From Streptomyces anulatus (GTDB taxonomy: Bacteria; Actinomycetota; Actinomycetes; Streptomycetales; Streptomycetaceae), in the NCBI RefSeq assembly GCF_000721175.1, contig NZ_JOEZ01000001.1, forward strand, positions 310,001-374,000: DNA of 64,000 nucleotides, in the 5' to 3' direction. How positions within the stretch are numbered: position 1 is the first letter of the stretch; each line of letters starts with the position of its first letter. Of the stretch, positions 8,236 through 16,861 are shown in pieces. Below the pieces are notes generated by a model, which saw nothing but the letters and a program-made list of their open reading frames with translations, did no database searches and was not told the DNA's origin. Made by a program: the position numbers and the translations under genes.

Positions 8236-8265
8236 GTAGTGGCCTGAAAGGAGCTGTGCACCGTC

Positions 8266-8985
8266 ATGTACGACCCCACAGTCGCCCGGCTCACCTACCG
8301 GGCCCTGCTCGGCCGACGCCGGGCCGCCATCCTGTTCGTCCTGCCCGCACTGCTGCTGGTGATCGCCGCTGCCGTGCGCATGTTCGCCGGAGCCGATGAC
8401 CAGGTCGCCGCGAACGTCCTCGGCGGCTTCGCCATCGCCACGATGGTGCCGCTGATCGGCGTGATCGCGGGCACCGGCGCGATCGGCCCCGAGATCGACG
8501 ACGGCTCGATCGTCTACCTGCTCGCGAAGCCGGTGAAGCGGCCCACGATCATCTTCACCAAGCTGATCGTGGCCATCGCGGTGACCATGGTGTTCTCCGC
8601 CCTGCCGACGCTCCTCGCGGGCCTGATCCTGAACGGCAACGGCCAGCAGATCGCCGTCGCGTACACGATCGCGGCGCTGGTCGCCTCGATCGTGTACAGC
8701 GCCCTGTTCCTGCTGCTCGGCACGGTCAGCCGGCACGCGGTCGTCCTCGGCCTGGTCTACGCCCTGGTCTGGGAGGCCCTCTTCGGCAGCCTGGTGCCCG
8801 GTGCGCGGACGCTCAGCGTCCAGCAATGGTCCCTGGCGGTCGCCCAGAAGGTCGCGGGCGACGGCGCGGTGACCTCGGACGTCGGCCTGCCGCTCGCCAC
8901 GGTCCTGCTGGTCGCGGTGACGGTCGCAGCCACCTGGTACGCGGGGCAGAAGCTGCGCACGCTGAAGCTGGCGGGCGAGGAGTGA
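8266..8985 (+). CDS. ABC-2 type transporter permease
   Basis: 239 residues with about six membrane helices (AAILFVLPALLLVIAAAV, GGFAIATMVPLIGVIAGTG, VTMVFSALPTLLAGLIL, AALVASIVYSALFLLLG, VVLGLVYALVWEALFG, ATVLLVAVTVAATWYAG). EIDDGSIVYLLAKPVKRPTIIFTKL is the coupling region of this family. It is the last gene of the operon; AAAGGAG lies 13 nt before the ATG. A perfect hairpin terminator begins 28 bp after the stop. It is shorter than the first permease and lacks its N-terminal extension, so the pair would form an asymmetric channel. Confidence 0.9.
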   Translation: MYDPTVARLTYRALLGRRRAAILFVLPALLLVIAAAVRMFAGADDQVAANVLGGFAIATMVPLIGVIAGTGAIGPEIDDGSIVYLLAKPVKRPTIIFTKLIVAIAVTMVFSALPTLLAGLILNGNGQQIAVAYTIAALVASIVYSALFLLLGTVSRHAVVLGLVYALVWEALFGSLVPGARTLSVQQWSLAVAQKVAGDGAVTSDVGLPLATVLLVAVTVAATWYAGQKLRTLKLAGEE

Positions 8986-9013
8986 GGGCCGCGGCCTGAG
9001 ACCCGCGCGTACG

Positions 9014-9053
9014 ACAGACGGCTCCCGCCCGGGACAGGGCGGGAGCCGTCTGT
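9014..9053 (+). terminator. Rho-independent-type hairpin ending the ABC operon
   Basis: Perfect 17-bp stem (9014-9030 with 9037-9053, arm ACAGACGGCTCCCGCCC) with a 6-nt loop. There is no U-tract, as is usual in Streptomyces. Confidence 0.85.
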
Positions 9054-9077
9054 GCCGTACGACCGGACAGAAACACG

Positions 9078-9282
9078 TGTGGACAGGTGTGTGCGTGACC
9101 GTCGGAGCGGCTCGACAGCCTTGACCGGAACGCGGAGGTGACGCACCAGGTGGTCGGGGTGATGAGTCTGTCTGCGGTTGACGGCCGTGCAGCAGGACGT
9201 CGTGCGCCTGGACGGGCGGATGGAGTCCTTCGCCCGGCAGCTGAAGGATCTGCGCCGCCGTAGTGGTCAGCGCTGGGACCGG
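9078..9282 (+). pseudogene. Possible remnant of a small coiled-coil protein; spacer otherwise empty
   Basis: The 363-bp gap between the ABC operon and the HAD gene holds two hairpins and a stretch with coding-like composition. From 9099 one frame reads ERLDSLDRNAEVTHQVVG and, after a shift near 9175, the +1 frame reads TAVQQDVVRLDGRMESF then ARQLKDLRRRS. The second part has strong third-position GC and a heptad-like pattern, but neither frame has a usable start or proper stop. A single DnaA-box-like TGTGGACAG lies at 9078-9086. A decayed gene is a reasonable reading; chance is not excluded. Confidence 0.3.
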
Positions 9283-9316
9283 CGGCCCGGCACCGTGGGA
9301 AACGGTGCCGGGCCGC
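9282..9316 (-). terminator. Hairpin terminator downstream of the HAD gene
   Basis: GCGGCCCGGCACCGT (9282-9296) pairs perfectly with 9302-9316 around a 5-nt loop, 33 bp beyond the HAD stop. It probably ends the serS-HAD transcript on the minus strand. Confidence 0.75.
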
Positions 9317-9348
9317 TGTCGGCTCGATGCCTCGTACGTACGGAGCGG

Positions 9349-10164
9349 CTACGGCACAGGTGCCGAGCGGAGCAGTTCCTCCAGCACCACCGAGATGCCG
9401 TCGGCCTCGTTGGACGCGGTGATCTCGTGGGCGACGGCCTTCAGATCGTCGTGGGCGTTGGCCATGGCCACGCCGTGGTGGGCCCAGCCGAACATCGGGA
9501 TGTCGTTCGGCATGTCGCCGAAGGCGATCGTGTCGGCAGCCTTCACGCCGAGCCGGCGGGCGGCCAGCGAGAGGCCGGTCGCCTTGCTCAGACCCAGCGG
9601 CAGGATCTCGACCACACCGGCTCCGGCCATGACCACGTCGACCAGGCTGCCGACGGCCGCCCGCGCGGCGAAGGCCAGCGCGTCGTCGTCCAGCTCAGGA
9701 TGCTGTATGTAGACCTTGTTGAGCGGGGCTGTCCACATCTCGGCGGCGTCGTCCACGAAGTGGTACGGCAGCGGCCCCTCCTGCACGAGGTAGCCGGGCC
9801 CCACCAGCACCTCGCCGTCCAGTCCGTCGCGGCTGGCCGCCAGGTGCAGCGGACCGACCTCCGCCTCGATCTTGGACAGCGCGAGACCGGCGAGCTGCCG
9901 GTCCAGGGTCAACGAGGTCAGCAGCCTGTGCTCGCCCGCGTGGTAGACCTGCGCGCCCTGACCGCAGACCGCGAGCCCCTCGTAACCGAGGTCGTCCAGG
10001 ATGTGCCGGGTCCAGGGGACCGCGCGTCCGGTGACGATGATGTGCGCGGCGCCGGCCGCCGTGGCGGCGGCCAGTGCCTCGCGGGTGCGCTCGGAGACCG
10101 TGCCGTCATCGCGCAGCAGCGTGCCGTCGAGGTCGGTCGCGACGAGCTTGTAGGGGAAGGTCAC
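9349..10164 (-). CDS. HAD-superfamily sugar-phosphatase-like hydrolase (Cof type)
   Basis: 271 residues starting [21 protein letters not shown], with the DxDGT nucleophile motif at about residues 10-14. Motif II threonine is in HIIVTGRA, and the acidic motif IV is [10 protein letters not shown] near residue 220, followed by [19 protein letters not shown]. The cap of about 100 residues between motifs II and III fits the Cof/YbiV type, which dephosphorylates sugar phosphates and nucleotides. GTG 10164 overlaps the serS stop by 4 bp, so it is translationally coupled to serS. A functional link to seryl-tRNA synthesis is not obvious; linkage may be only transcriptional. A hairpin follows the stop. 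Confidence 0.9.
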   Translation of the reverse strand: MTFPYKLVATDLDGTLLRDDGTVSERTREALAAATAAGAAHIIVTGRAVPWTRHILDDLGYEGLAVCGQGAQVYHAGEHRLLTSLTLDRQLAGLALSKIEAEVGPLHLAASRDGLDGEVLVGPGYLVQEGPLPYHFVDDAAEMWTAPLNKVYIQHPELDDDALAFAARAAVGSLVDVVMAGAGVVEILPLGLSKATGLSLAARRLGVKAADTIAFGDMPNDIPMFGWAHHGVAMANAHDDLKAVAHEITASNEADGISVVLEELLRSAPVP

Positions 10165-11438
10165 TTGGCGACCGGTTCCAGGACCTCGCGCCCGCCCAGG
10201 TAGGGACGGAGCACCTCGGGAACCCGGACCGAACCGTCGGGGAGCTGGTGGTTCTCCAGGATCGCCACGATCGTGCGCGGCACGGCGCAGAGGGTGCCGT
10301 TCAGCGTGGCCAGCGGCTGGACCTTCTTGCCGTCGCGCATCCGGACGGACAGGCGGCGGGCCTGGAAGCCGTCGCAGTTCGACGCGGAGGTCAGCTCGCG
10401 GTACTTGCCCTGGGTCGGGATCCACGCCTCGCAGTCGAACTTCCGCGAGGCGGAGGCGCCGAGGTCACCGGTGGCGACGTCGATCACCTGGAAGGGCAGT
10501 TCGAGGGCGGTGAGCCACTGCTTCTCCCACTCCAGGAGCCTGCTGTGCTCGGCCTCGGCGTCCGCCGGGTCGACGTACGAGAACATCTCGACCTTGTCGA
10601 ACTGATGGACGCGGAAGATCCCGCGGGTGTCCTTGCCGTACGTGCCGGCCTCGCGGCGGAAGCACGGGGAGAACCCGGCGTACCGCAGGGGCAGCTTGCC
10701 GGCGTCGATGATCTCGTCCATGTGGTACGCGGCGAGGGGGACCTCGGAGGTGCCGACCAGGTAGTAGTCGTCCTTCTCCAGGTGGTACACGTTCTCCGAG
10801 GCCTGGCCGAGGAAGCCGGTGCCCTCCATGGCGCGCGGGCGGACCAGCGCGGGGGTCAGCATCGGTACGAAGCCGGCCTCGGTGGCCTGGGCGATCGCCG
10901 CGTTGACGAGAGCGAGCTCCAGGAGCGCGCCGACGCCCGTGAGGTAGTAGAACCGCGAGCCGGAGACCTTTGCCCCGCGCTCCATGTCGATGGCGCCGAG
11001 CGCCTCGCCGAGCTCCAGGTGGTCCTTGGGCTCGAAGCCCTCGGCGCCGAAGTCGCGGATGGTGCCGTGCGTCTCCAGGACGACGAAGTCCTCCTCGCCC
11101 CCGACCGGCACGTCCTCGTGGACGATGTTGCCGAGCTGGAGCAGCAGCCGCTTGGCGTCCGCGTCGGCCTCGTCCTGGGCGGCGTCGGCCGCCTTGACGC
11201 CGGCCTTGAGCTGTTCGGCCTTCTTGAGGAGCTCGGTGCGCTCCTCAGGGGTGGCCTTGGGAATCAGCTTGCCGAGCGACTTCTGCTCGGCGCGGAGTTC
11301 GTCGAAGCGGACGCCGGACGACCTGCGCAGCTCGTCGGCGGAGAGCAGGGCGTCGACGAGGTCGACGTCCTCTCCACGGGCGCGCTGGGAGGCGCGAACA
11401 CGGTCGGGGTCCTCACGGAGCAGGCGAAGGTCAATCAC
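10161..11438 (-). CDS. serS: Seryl-tRNA synthetase
   Basis: 425 residues, full length for the family. Residues 1-110 form the N-terminal antiparallel coiled-coil arm that grips the long variable arm of tRNA-Ser ([18 protein letters not shown], then [16 protein letters not shown]). The class II core follows: motif 2 in [18 protein letters not shown], the [16 protein letters not shown] segment, and motif 3 near [17 protein letters not shown]. It charges tRNA-Ser in the cytoplasm; two tRNA-Ser genes lie elsewhere in this window. The start is GTG 11438. On the minus strand TAGCCT lies six nucleotides upstream, so the mRNA may be leaderless. The HAD gene is coupled to its 3' end. Confidence 0.97.
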   Translation of the reverse strand: MIDLRLLREDPDRVRASQRARGEDVDLVDALLSADELRRSSGVRFDELRAEQKSLGKLIPKATPEERTELLKKAEQLKAGVKAADAAQDEADADAKRLLLQLGNIVHEDVPVGGEEDFVVLETHGTIRDFGAEGFEPKDHLELGEALGAIDMERGAKVSGSRFYYLTGVGALLELALVNAAIAQATEAGFVPMLTPALVRPRAMEGTGFLGQASENVYHLEKDDYYLVGTSEVPLAAYHMDEIIDAGKLPLRYAGFSPCFRREAGTYGKDTRGIFRVHQFDKVEMFSYVDPADAEAEHSRLLEWEKQWLTALELPFQVIDVATGDLGASASRKFDCEAWIPTQGKYRELTSASNCDGFQARRLSVRMRDGKKVQPLATLNGTLCAVPRTIVAILENHQLPDGSVRVPEVLRPYLGGREVLEPVAK

Positions 11439-12100
11439 CCCTCCAGGCTACCGGTGCGCGGTTCTCGCACTCGAACCGATATTGCCGAGCGTGTCACTAT
11501 GACCGAATTGCCGGGATTGATATTTCTGTGGGGGAATCGCGGACGGTCGCGGAGAAGGGCGGTGTCGGTATCGGTGCCGGAGTGGGGGAGGGTGCCAATA
11601 GTGGTGGTTAACTCCCCTGAACGGGGCAGAAGGTGCGGTCCGCCTTGACGTACCGGCCTTGGTCGGGGCGGGAGTTGGGGGCACGTCATCCTCTGTTGTC
11701 CACAGGGGCTCACTGCCGGAATAGTTGTCCACAGGCTGTGTGGAAGTTCTGTGGATGCCGGAGGGTGTTGTTCCGTAAGCCGGACGAAGGTCCATGGAAT
11801 CTCCATCCAAACCCGTTCCGTGCGCTCTTTCGGGTGGGAATTCACCACCTCAAAGAGTTGATCAAGGGAATTCGGCGGACACGGGGTGACTCGTGCCGCC
11901 TCATGGCTCTGTGGACGGCTCCGGCGTGCCTGGGTTGATTTGTCGATGATGTCGCATTGAGTTGTCGACTTGTCCCCAGCTTGAGAGTCTCCTGTGGATA
12001 ACTCTCCGGAGTGCGTGACTATCCGTAGATCGCACCGCTGCGGAGCGCGCAAGGAAGCCGCCCGGACGCCATCGCGCCGGGGCTCTCTCCCGCCCTGCCG
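11439..12100. other. 662-bp spacer without a convincing gene; DnaA-box-like sites
   Basis: Open frames here have poor third-position bias. The stretch is relatively AT-rich and holds TTGTCCACA at 11696-11704 and 11725-11733 (29 bp apart, same strand), TGTGGATGC at 11750-11758, and TGTGGATAA (reverse of TTATCCACA) at 11993-12001. Three of these are exact DnaA-box consensus forms. The spacer separates serS and pheA, which are both on the minus strand, so a serS promoter must lie within it. Confidence 0.5.
11445..11450 (-). promoter_or_regulatory. serS: Candidate -10 of a leaderless serS promoter
   Basis: The minus strand reads TAGCCT (TANNNT class) ending 6 nt before the GTG start, so transcription could begin at or beside the start codon. 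No convincing -35 was found. Confidence 0.35.
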
Positions 12101-13036
12101 TCAGATCCGGCCGTCCTGGCTGCGTGCCAGCCAGTCGGAGGCTTCCGTGAACGCCGCGTCCGACGTGCCCGCCCGCAGCGGCCGCACCTCGTCCGGGGAG
12201 ACACCCGCCCGCGGGTACGAACCGAGGAACCGCACCTTCGGGCTGATCCGCTTCAGTCCCATCAGGGCCTCCCCGACCCGCCGGTCCGCGATGTGTCCCT
12301 CCGCGTCCACGGCGAAGCAGTAGTTGCCGATGCCCTCGCCGGTCGGGCGGGACTGGATCAGCATCAGGTTGACGCCGCGCACCGCGAACTCCTGGAGCAG
12401 CTCCAGCAGGGCGCCGGGATGGTCGTCGCCGAGCCAGATCACCACGGAGGTCTTGTCCGCACCGGTCGGTGCGGAGGGCCGGGCCGGCCGGCCCACCAGG
12501 ACGAAGCGGGTCTGGGCGTTCTCCGCGTCGTGGATCTCCGTCACCAGCGGCTCCAGGCCGTAGGTGGCGGCGGCGAACTCCCCGGCGAACGCGGCGTCGT
12601 ACCGCCCCTCCTGGACCAGCCGGGCCCCGTCCGCGTTGGACGCCGCCGACTCCCACAGGGCTCCGGGGAGATGGGCCGCCATCCAGTTGCGCACCTGCGG
12701 CTGGGCGGCCGGGTGCGCGGTGACCGTCTTGACGTCCGACAGCTTGGTACCGGGCCGTACCAGCAGCGCGAAGGTGATGGAGAGCAGCACCTCGCGGTAG
12801 ATCATCAGCGGTTCCCCGCCGGCCAGCTCGTCCAGCGTCGCGGTGATGCCGCCCTCGACGGAGTTCTCGATCGGCACGAGCGCCGCCGCCGCCTCGCCGC
12901 TGCGTACGGCGTCGAGGGCGGCCGGCACGGAGACCATCGGGACGAGTTCCCGGGTGGCGGCTTCCGGGAGCGTACGGAGGGCGACCTCGGTGAAGGTGCC
13001 TTCGGGGCCGAGATAGGCGTAGCGCGTGGCTGACAT
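12101..13036 (-). CDS. pheA: Prephenate dehydratase
   Basis: 311 residues. The periplasmic-binding-protein-like catalytic half begins MSATRYAYLGPEGTFTEVAL and includes PIENSVEGGITATLDEL (the conserved ENS..G segment) and the TRF motif in NAQTRFVLVGRP near residue 190. The C-terminal ACT domain (about 205-285) carries GALLELLQEFAVRGVNLM, with the phenylalanine-binding ESRP-type segment here seen as QSRPTGEG. The enzyme converts prephenate to phenylpyruvate in phenylalanine synthesis and is feedback-controlled through the ACT domain. It is monofunctional, without a chorismate mutase domain, as usual in actinobacteria. The start ATG at 13036 is unambiguous. It follows the copper cluster on the same strand after 109 bp and is probably transcribed separately. 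Confidence 0.97.
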   Translation of the reverse strand: MSATRYAYLGPEGTFTEVALRTLPEAATRELVPMVSVPAALDAVRSGEAAAALVPIENSVEGGITATLDELAGGEPLMIYREVLLSITFALLVRPGTKLSDVKTVTAHPAAQPQVRNWMAAHLPGALWESAASNADGARLVQEGRYDAAFAGEFAAATYGLEPLVTEIHDAENAQTRFVLVGRPARPSAPTGADKTSVVIWLGDDHPGALLELLQEFAVRGVNLMLIQSRPTGEGIGNYCFAVDAEGHIADRRVGEALMGLKRISPKVRFLGSYPRAGVSPDEVRPLRAGTSDAAFTEASDWLARSQDGRI

Positions 13037-13145
13037 ACGGTCACCCTAATGCGCCCCGCGAGGCCCGCCGCGCTGTCTCAGAATGCGGTCGGCAAGCCGC
13101 GTCCCGGTCGCTTGTCGGCCGCCCCGGCCGGGCTCCGGGCCGCCC

Positions 13146-14471
13146 CTACGACTCCAGAAGCCGCTGTCCCACGTACTCGCCCTCCGCCGCCCCGCCCGGG
13201 ACCGCGAACACGCCGCTCGCCTCGTGCCGGAGGAACGGCGACAACGCGTCCCCCCGGTCGAGTTTGCGCTGGACCGGCACGAAGCCCCGGAACGGGTCCG
13301 CCTGCCAGCAGACGAAGAGGAGCCCGGCGTCCGGAGCACCGTCCTCCGCGATGCCGTCGTGGTACGAGAACGGGCGGCGCAGCATGGCGGCCCCGCCGTT
13401 CTTCTCGGGCGAGGAGATCCGGGCGTGGGCGTTGTCGGGGATCACGAGCCTGCCGTCCGGGCCCGCCCTGCCGAGGTCCATCTCCGTGGTCTCGGTCCCC
13501 CCGCTCAGGGGCGCCCCGTCCGCCTTGCGCCGGCCGATGACCCGCTCCTGACGCTCCACCGGAAGCTTCTCCCAGTCGTCCAGGAGCATCCTGATCCGGC
13601 GGACGACGGCGTACGAACCGCCCTCCATCCACTCCTGCGGCTTCCCGGGCGAGGCGGGGACGAACACGCGCCGTTCGAAGTCCTCGTCGGCCGGCTTCGG
13701 GTTGCCGGTCCCGTCGATCTGGCCCATCAGGTTGCGGGCGGTCATCGGCCGGGCGGTGGCGCCGGGGGTGCGGTTGAAGCCGTTCATCTGCCACCGCACC
13801 CGTGCCGTGCCCGCGGCCTCCTTCTGGAGGGCCCGCAGCGCGTGGAAGGCGACCAGTGCGTCGTCCGCGCCGATCTGCACCCACAGGTCGCCGTTGGAGC
13901 GCTTGGCGTCGAGGGCGTCGGCGGAGAACGCGGGCAGCGGGTCGAGCGCCGCGGGCAGGCGGGCGGCCAGGCCCGTGCGCGCGAAGAACGTACGGCCGAA
14001 GCCGAAGGTGACGGTCAGGGACGACGGCCCCGCGTCCAGGGCGATCCCGGTGTCGTGGCCGGGGCCGTCCGGCCCGCCCGCCGCGGGGCGGCCCGCCATC
14101 AGCTCCTTCGCCAGCGTGGACCAGCGCCGCAGCAGCGCCGCCGCCTCCTTGCGCCCCGCGCCCGCCGTCAGGTCGAAGGCGACGAGATGGCCCCGGGCCT
14201 GAAGCGGAGTGATGATCCCCGGTTGATGTTTCCCGTGAAACATCGCCTCGGTCGCCCCGACGGTCGCCAGCGTGGCCGGCTCCTCGGGGCGCGTGGCGGC
14301 GTACCCGGCGGCCCCGCCCCCGGCCCCCAGCACCAGCCCCGTGGCGCCCGCAGCGCCCGCGGTGCCCAGCAGCCGACGCCGAGATACGCCGGTGCCGCCG
14401 CTCCCCACAACGCTGCCCGGGAAGTCGGTCGTGGCGGTCCCGTCCGGGGTCATCTTCTTCGTCTCGCTCAC
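13146..14471 (-). CDS. dtpA: Twin-arginine-exported dye-decolorising peroxidase (DtpA-like)
   Basis: 441 residues. The N-terminus carries a Tat signal, SRRRLLGTAGAAGATGLVLG (RR at about 31-33). The DyP fold follows with the distal-aspartate motif GQIDG at 250-254 and the proximal histidine in NAHARISSP at about 349. DyP enzymes are haem peroxidases; in Streptomyces lividans the homologous DtpA is exported and works with Sco and ECuC in copper-dependent development and GlxA maturation. The gene order here (Sco, ECuC, CopCD, DtpA) is the same. GTG 14471 follows the CopCD stop by 5 nt; an ATG six codons later is an alternative. A parS-like 18-mer lies inside the coding sequence at 14226-14243. 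A close EfeB homologue is the alternative label. Confidence 0.92.
   Translation of the reverse strand: MSETKKMTPDGTATTDFPGSVVGSGGTGVSRRRLLGTAGAAGATGLVLGAGGGAAGYAATRPEEPATLATVGATEAMFHGKHQPGIITPLQARGHLVAFDLTAGAGRKEAAALLRRWSTLAKELMAGRPAAGGPDGPGHDTGIALDAGPSSLTVTFGFGRTFFARTGLAARLPAALDPLPAFSADALDAKRSNGDLWVQIGADDALVAFHALRALQKEAAGTARVRWQMNGFNRTPGATARPMTARNLMGQIDGTGNPKPADEDFERRVFVPASPGKPQEWMEGGSYAVVRRIRMLLDDWEKLPVERQERVIGRRKADGAPLSGGTETTEMDLGRAGPDGRLVIPDNAHARISSPEKNGGAAMLRRPFSYHDGIAEDGAPDAGLLFVCWQADPFRGFVPVQRKLDRGDALSPFLRHEASGVFAVPGGAAEGEYVGQRLLES
14226..14243. other. parS: parS-like ParB-binding site inside dtpA
   Basis: ATGTTTCCCGTGAAACAT matches the Streptomyces/Bacillus parS consensus GTTTCACGTGAAAC at 13 of 14 core positions; the mismatch is in the centre, and the flanks extend the palindrome to 9 bp arms. 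It encodes MFHGKH of the peroxidase. Confidence 0.65.
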
Positions 14472-14476
14472 CGTGC

Positions 14477-16402
14477 TCAGCCGATCTTCACGTTCTTGTC
14501 GATGGTGACCTGGTCGATGTCCGATGTCCGTACCGTCACGTCGATCTTCCAGTCCCCGGCCATCGGGATCTGCATCCCGCTCGCCCACCAGTGCCCCTCG
14601 GCCAGCCGGTCCGGGACGACCGGCAGCGGACCGATGTCCTTGGACTCCAGAGTCAGGGCCAGCTTCAGTTCGGGGACGTCCATCGGCTTGCCGTCGCTGC
14701 CGTCGATCCACACATGCAGATTGTGGGAGCCGGAGCAGCCGGGGTTGATGTCGATGCGGACGGTGCCCTTGCCGTTCTGACCGCCGGTGTCGAACGGCAT
14801 GCTCAGGCTGACCGGGCCCCCGGCGGCGGGAGCGGTCGCCGCGGTGGCGGCGCCCGCGGCCTCCTCCTCCGTACGGCCCGGTTCGGTGGACGTCAGCGTG
14901 GTGGTGACGGCCAGCAGGACGACGGCGACGACGGCTTCGGTCAGGACCGAGCGGCGCAGCCCGGAGCGCTCCGGGTCGGCGTCCCGTATCCGCTTCTTCT
15001 TCGTCGCGGTCACGGCGGCCCGCTGACGGGCCAGTTGCGCGGCGCGCTCGGGGTCGACGTCGGCCGGGGCGTCCTCCTGCTCGGTCACCTCGGTCACCGG
15101 GTCCGCCTCCTCGGTCCCGGAGGAGGCGACAGCGGGGTCCGTCAGCAGTCCCGTCCAGCGCCGGGAGAACCAGGCGACCGCGAGCAGGACGGCGATCAGC
15201 GCCACCTTGAGGATCAGCAGCTGCCCGTAGCGCGTCCCGGTCAGCGCCGACCAGGAGCCGACCTGCCGCCAGGACTGGTAGATCCCGGTCGCCGCCAGTA
15301 CCACGACGCTGCCGAACGCGACCGTGGAGAAGCGCCGGACCGCGGCGCTCCCGATGTCCGGGGTCCGGTACAACGCCACCAGCAGCGAGGCGAGCCCGCC
15401 GAGCCAAGCGGCGACGGCCAGCAGGTGCAGGACGTCCACCGGCATGGCGATGGACGGCTGGATACCGGTCGAGGCGTGCTCGGACATCGCCCAGGTGGCG
15501 GCGATGCCCGCCGCGATCACACCGCCTCCGACGGCGAGGCCGAAGGTGAGGTCCTTCTTCTCCCGCTCGTCCTCGCGCCGGGCGTACGTGCCGAACAGCA
15601 CGGCGATGAAGAGGGCGGCGGCCCCGAGCAGCAGCAGCCGGGAGACGAGGGCGGCGCCGGGCTCGGTGTCCAGGGCGGACTGGAGTCCGGCGAGGTCGAA
15701 GGCGTCGGCGAACTTCCCGCTGCCGGTGTACGGATGGCGCAGCAGCAGCATGACCAGGGTCGCGGCGGTCAGCGTGAGCCAGCCGCGGACCACGAGCCGC
15801 TGCATCGGCAGGGCGGTCGCGCCGCGCTGCCAGCAGACCAGGACGAACGCGCTGCCGCCGACGAGCAGGACGAATCCGCCGTACGCGGCGTAGCGCGCGA
15901 TGTCGTAGACGCCGCCGACCGGGCCGCCGCCCGCTTCCTGGGAGGGCAGGGCCACCGTGGTCTCGGACGGGGCGCCGACGGAGAACGTGAAGGCGCCGGA
16001 GATCGGATGGCTGTCGGCGGAGATCGCCTTCCAGGCCACCGTGTAGGTGCCGTCCGGCAGACCGGAGTGGAGCGCGACGCCGTACCGGACGGTGCCGCCC
16101 TCGGAGAGATCGCGCGGTTCGGCGTCGGTGTCGGCGCGCTTGCCGCTGGGGTCGAGGACCCGGATGGAGTCGTCGCCCACGGCGATGGCCTCGGAGAAGC
16201 TGAGGGTCACCTCCTTGGGCGCGGTGTCCACCACCGCCCCGTCCCGCGGGTCGCTCCCGGTGAGGGCGGCGTGCGCGGACGCCGGACCCGCGCCGGCCAG
16301 CAGCAGCCCGAACACCAGGCTGACCAGCGCGGCGAGGAGCGCGGCGGCGGCGACGGGCCGTCGTGTCGGGGAGGGCCCGGCGTACGGGGCGGTGGCAGAC
16401 AT
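14477..16402 (-). CDS. CopC-CopD fusion copper transport/resistance membrane protein
   Basis: 641 residues. A signal helix ends at PASAHAALTGSDPRDG, so the mature chain starts near a copper-binding histidine. Residues about 44-140 are CopC-like (VTLSFSEAIAVGDDSIRV, ADSHPISGAFTFSVG). About eight membrane helices follow, forming the CopD domain (for example IAMPVDVLHLLAVAAWLGGL with the conserved DVLHLLA.aaWlGg pattern). The C-terminal ~110 residues, after a hydrophobic helix, form an exposed beta domain (GTVRIDINPGCSGSHNLHVW). The protein should take up or relay periplasmic-side copper. It sits between the PCuAC chaperone and DtpA with gaps of 12 and 5 bp. The long loop with acidic residues near 420-470 is unusual. 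Confidence 0.9.
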   Translation of the reverse strand: MSATAPYAGPSPTRRPVAAAALLAALVSLVFGLLLAGAGPASAHAALTGSDPRDGAVVDTAPKEVTLSFSEAIAVGDDSIRVLDPSGKRADTDAEPRDLSEGGTVRYGVALHSGLPDGTYTVAWKAISADSHPISGAFTFSVGAPSETTVALPSQEAGGGPVGGVYDIARYAAYGGFVLLVGGSAFVLVCWQRGATALPMQRLVVRGWLTLTAATLVMLLLRHPYTGSGKFADAFDLAGLQSALDTEPGAALVSRLLLLGAAALFIAVLFGTYARREDEREKKDLTFGLAVGGGVIAAGIAATWAMSEHASTGIQPSIAMPVDVLHLLAVAAWLGGLASLLVALYRTPDIGSAAVRRFSTVAFGSVVVLAATGIYQSWRQVGSWSALTGTRYGQLLILKVALIAVLLAVAWFSRRWTGLLTDPAVASSGTEEADPVTEVTEQEDAPADVDPERAAQLARQRAAVTATKKKRIRDADPERSGLRRSVLTEAVVAVVLLAVTTTLTSTEPGRTEEEAAGAATAATAPAAGGPVSLSMPFDTGGQNGKGTVRIDINPGCSGSHNLHVWIDGSDGKPMDVPELKLALTLESKDIGPLPVVPDRLAEGHWWASGMQIPMAGDWKIDVTVRTSDIDQVTIDKNVKIG

Positions 16403-16414
16403 CGGTTCAGTCCC

Positions 16415-16861
16415 TCACTGCTTCTTCGGGTTGTGGGCGGTTTCCTTCACCGACAGGTCGACCTTGATGGGGTCGGCCTTCTCGAAGTGCAGCTCGACGG
16501 AGACCTTCTCGCCCTGCTTGGGCTTCTGCTTGAGCTTCATGAACATGATGTGGTTGCCACCGCGTTCGAGCTCGAGCTCGCCGTTGGCGGGCACCTCGAA
16601 CGAGGAGACCTCGCGCATCTTCTGGTTCTTCGTCTCGTGGATCGTGACGTCGTCGGAGAGCGGACTGGTCACCGAGGTGAGCCGGTCCGCGGCGCCGCCG
16701 CTGTTCTGTACGACGAGGAATCCGGCGGCCATGTCGCTCACGGGCTGTGGCATGAAGGCGTCGACGACCTTCAGCTCCGGCTCGCTCTCCGACGAGCACC
16801 CGGCCGACGTCAGCCCCAGGGTCAGGGCGAGGAAGCCCGCGAGAGCCGGGCGGCGGTTCAC
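16415..16861 (-). CDS. ecuC: PCu(A)C-type copper chaperone lipoprotein (ECuC-like)
   Basis: 148 residues with a lipobox signal (LTLGLTSAGCSS), so it is anchored to the outer face of the membrane. The copper-binding pattern of this family is present: a histidine and methionine in TIHETKNQKM, and the HIM pair in GGNHIMFMKLKQKPKQGE. Such proteins bind Cu(I) and deliver it towards Sco and the CuA site of cytochrome oxidase; in S. lividans ECuC passes copper to Sco. The GTG start at 16861 overlaps the Sco stop by 4 bp, so the two chaperones are translationally coupled in the order expected. The next gene, CopCD, starts 12 bp beyond the stop. Confidence 0.9.
   Translation of the reverse strand: MNRRPALAGFLALTLGLTSAGCSSESEPELKVVDAFMPQPVSDMAAGFLVVQNSGGAADRLTSVTSPLSDDVTIHETKNQKMREVSSFEVPANGELELERGGNHIMFMKLKQKPKQGEKVSVELHFEKADPIKVDLSVKETAHNPKKQ

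Noticed and set aside
11435..12052. 205-residue minus-strand gene between serS and pheA
   Set aside because: Poor third-position bias, no domain and no ribosome site; the spacer looks non-coding.
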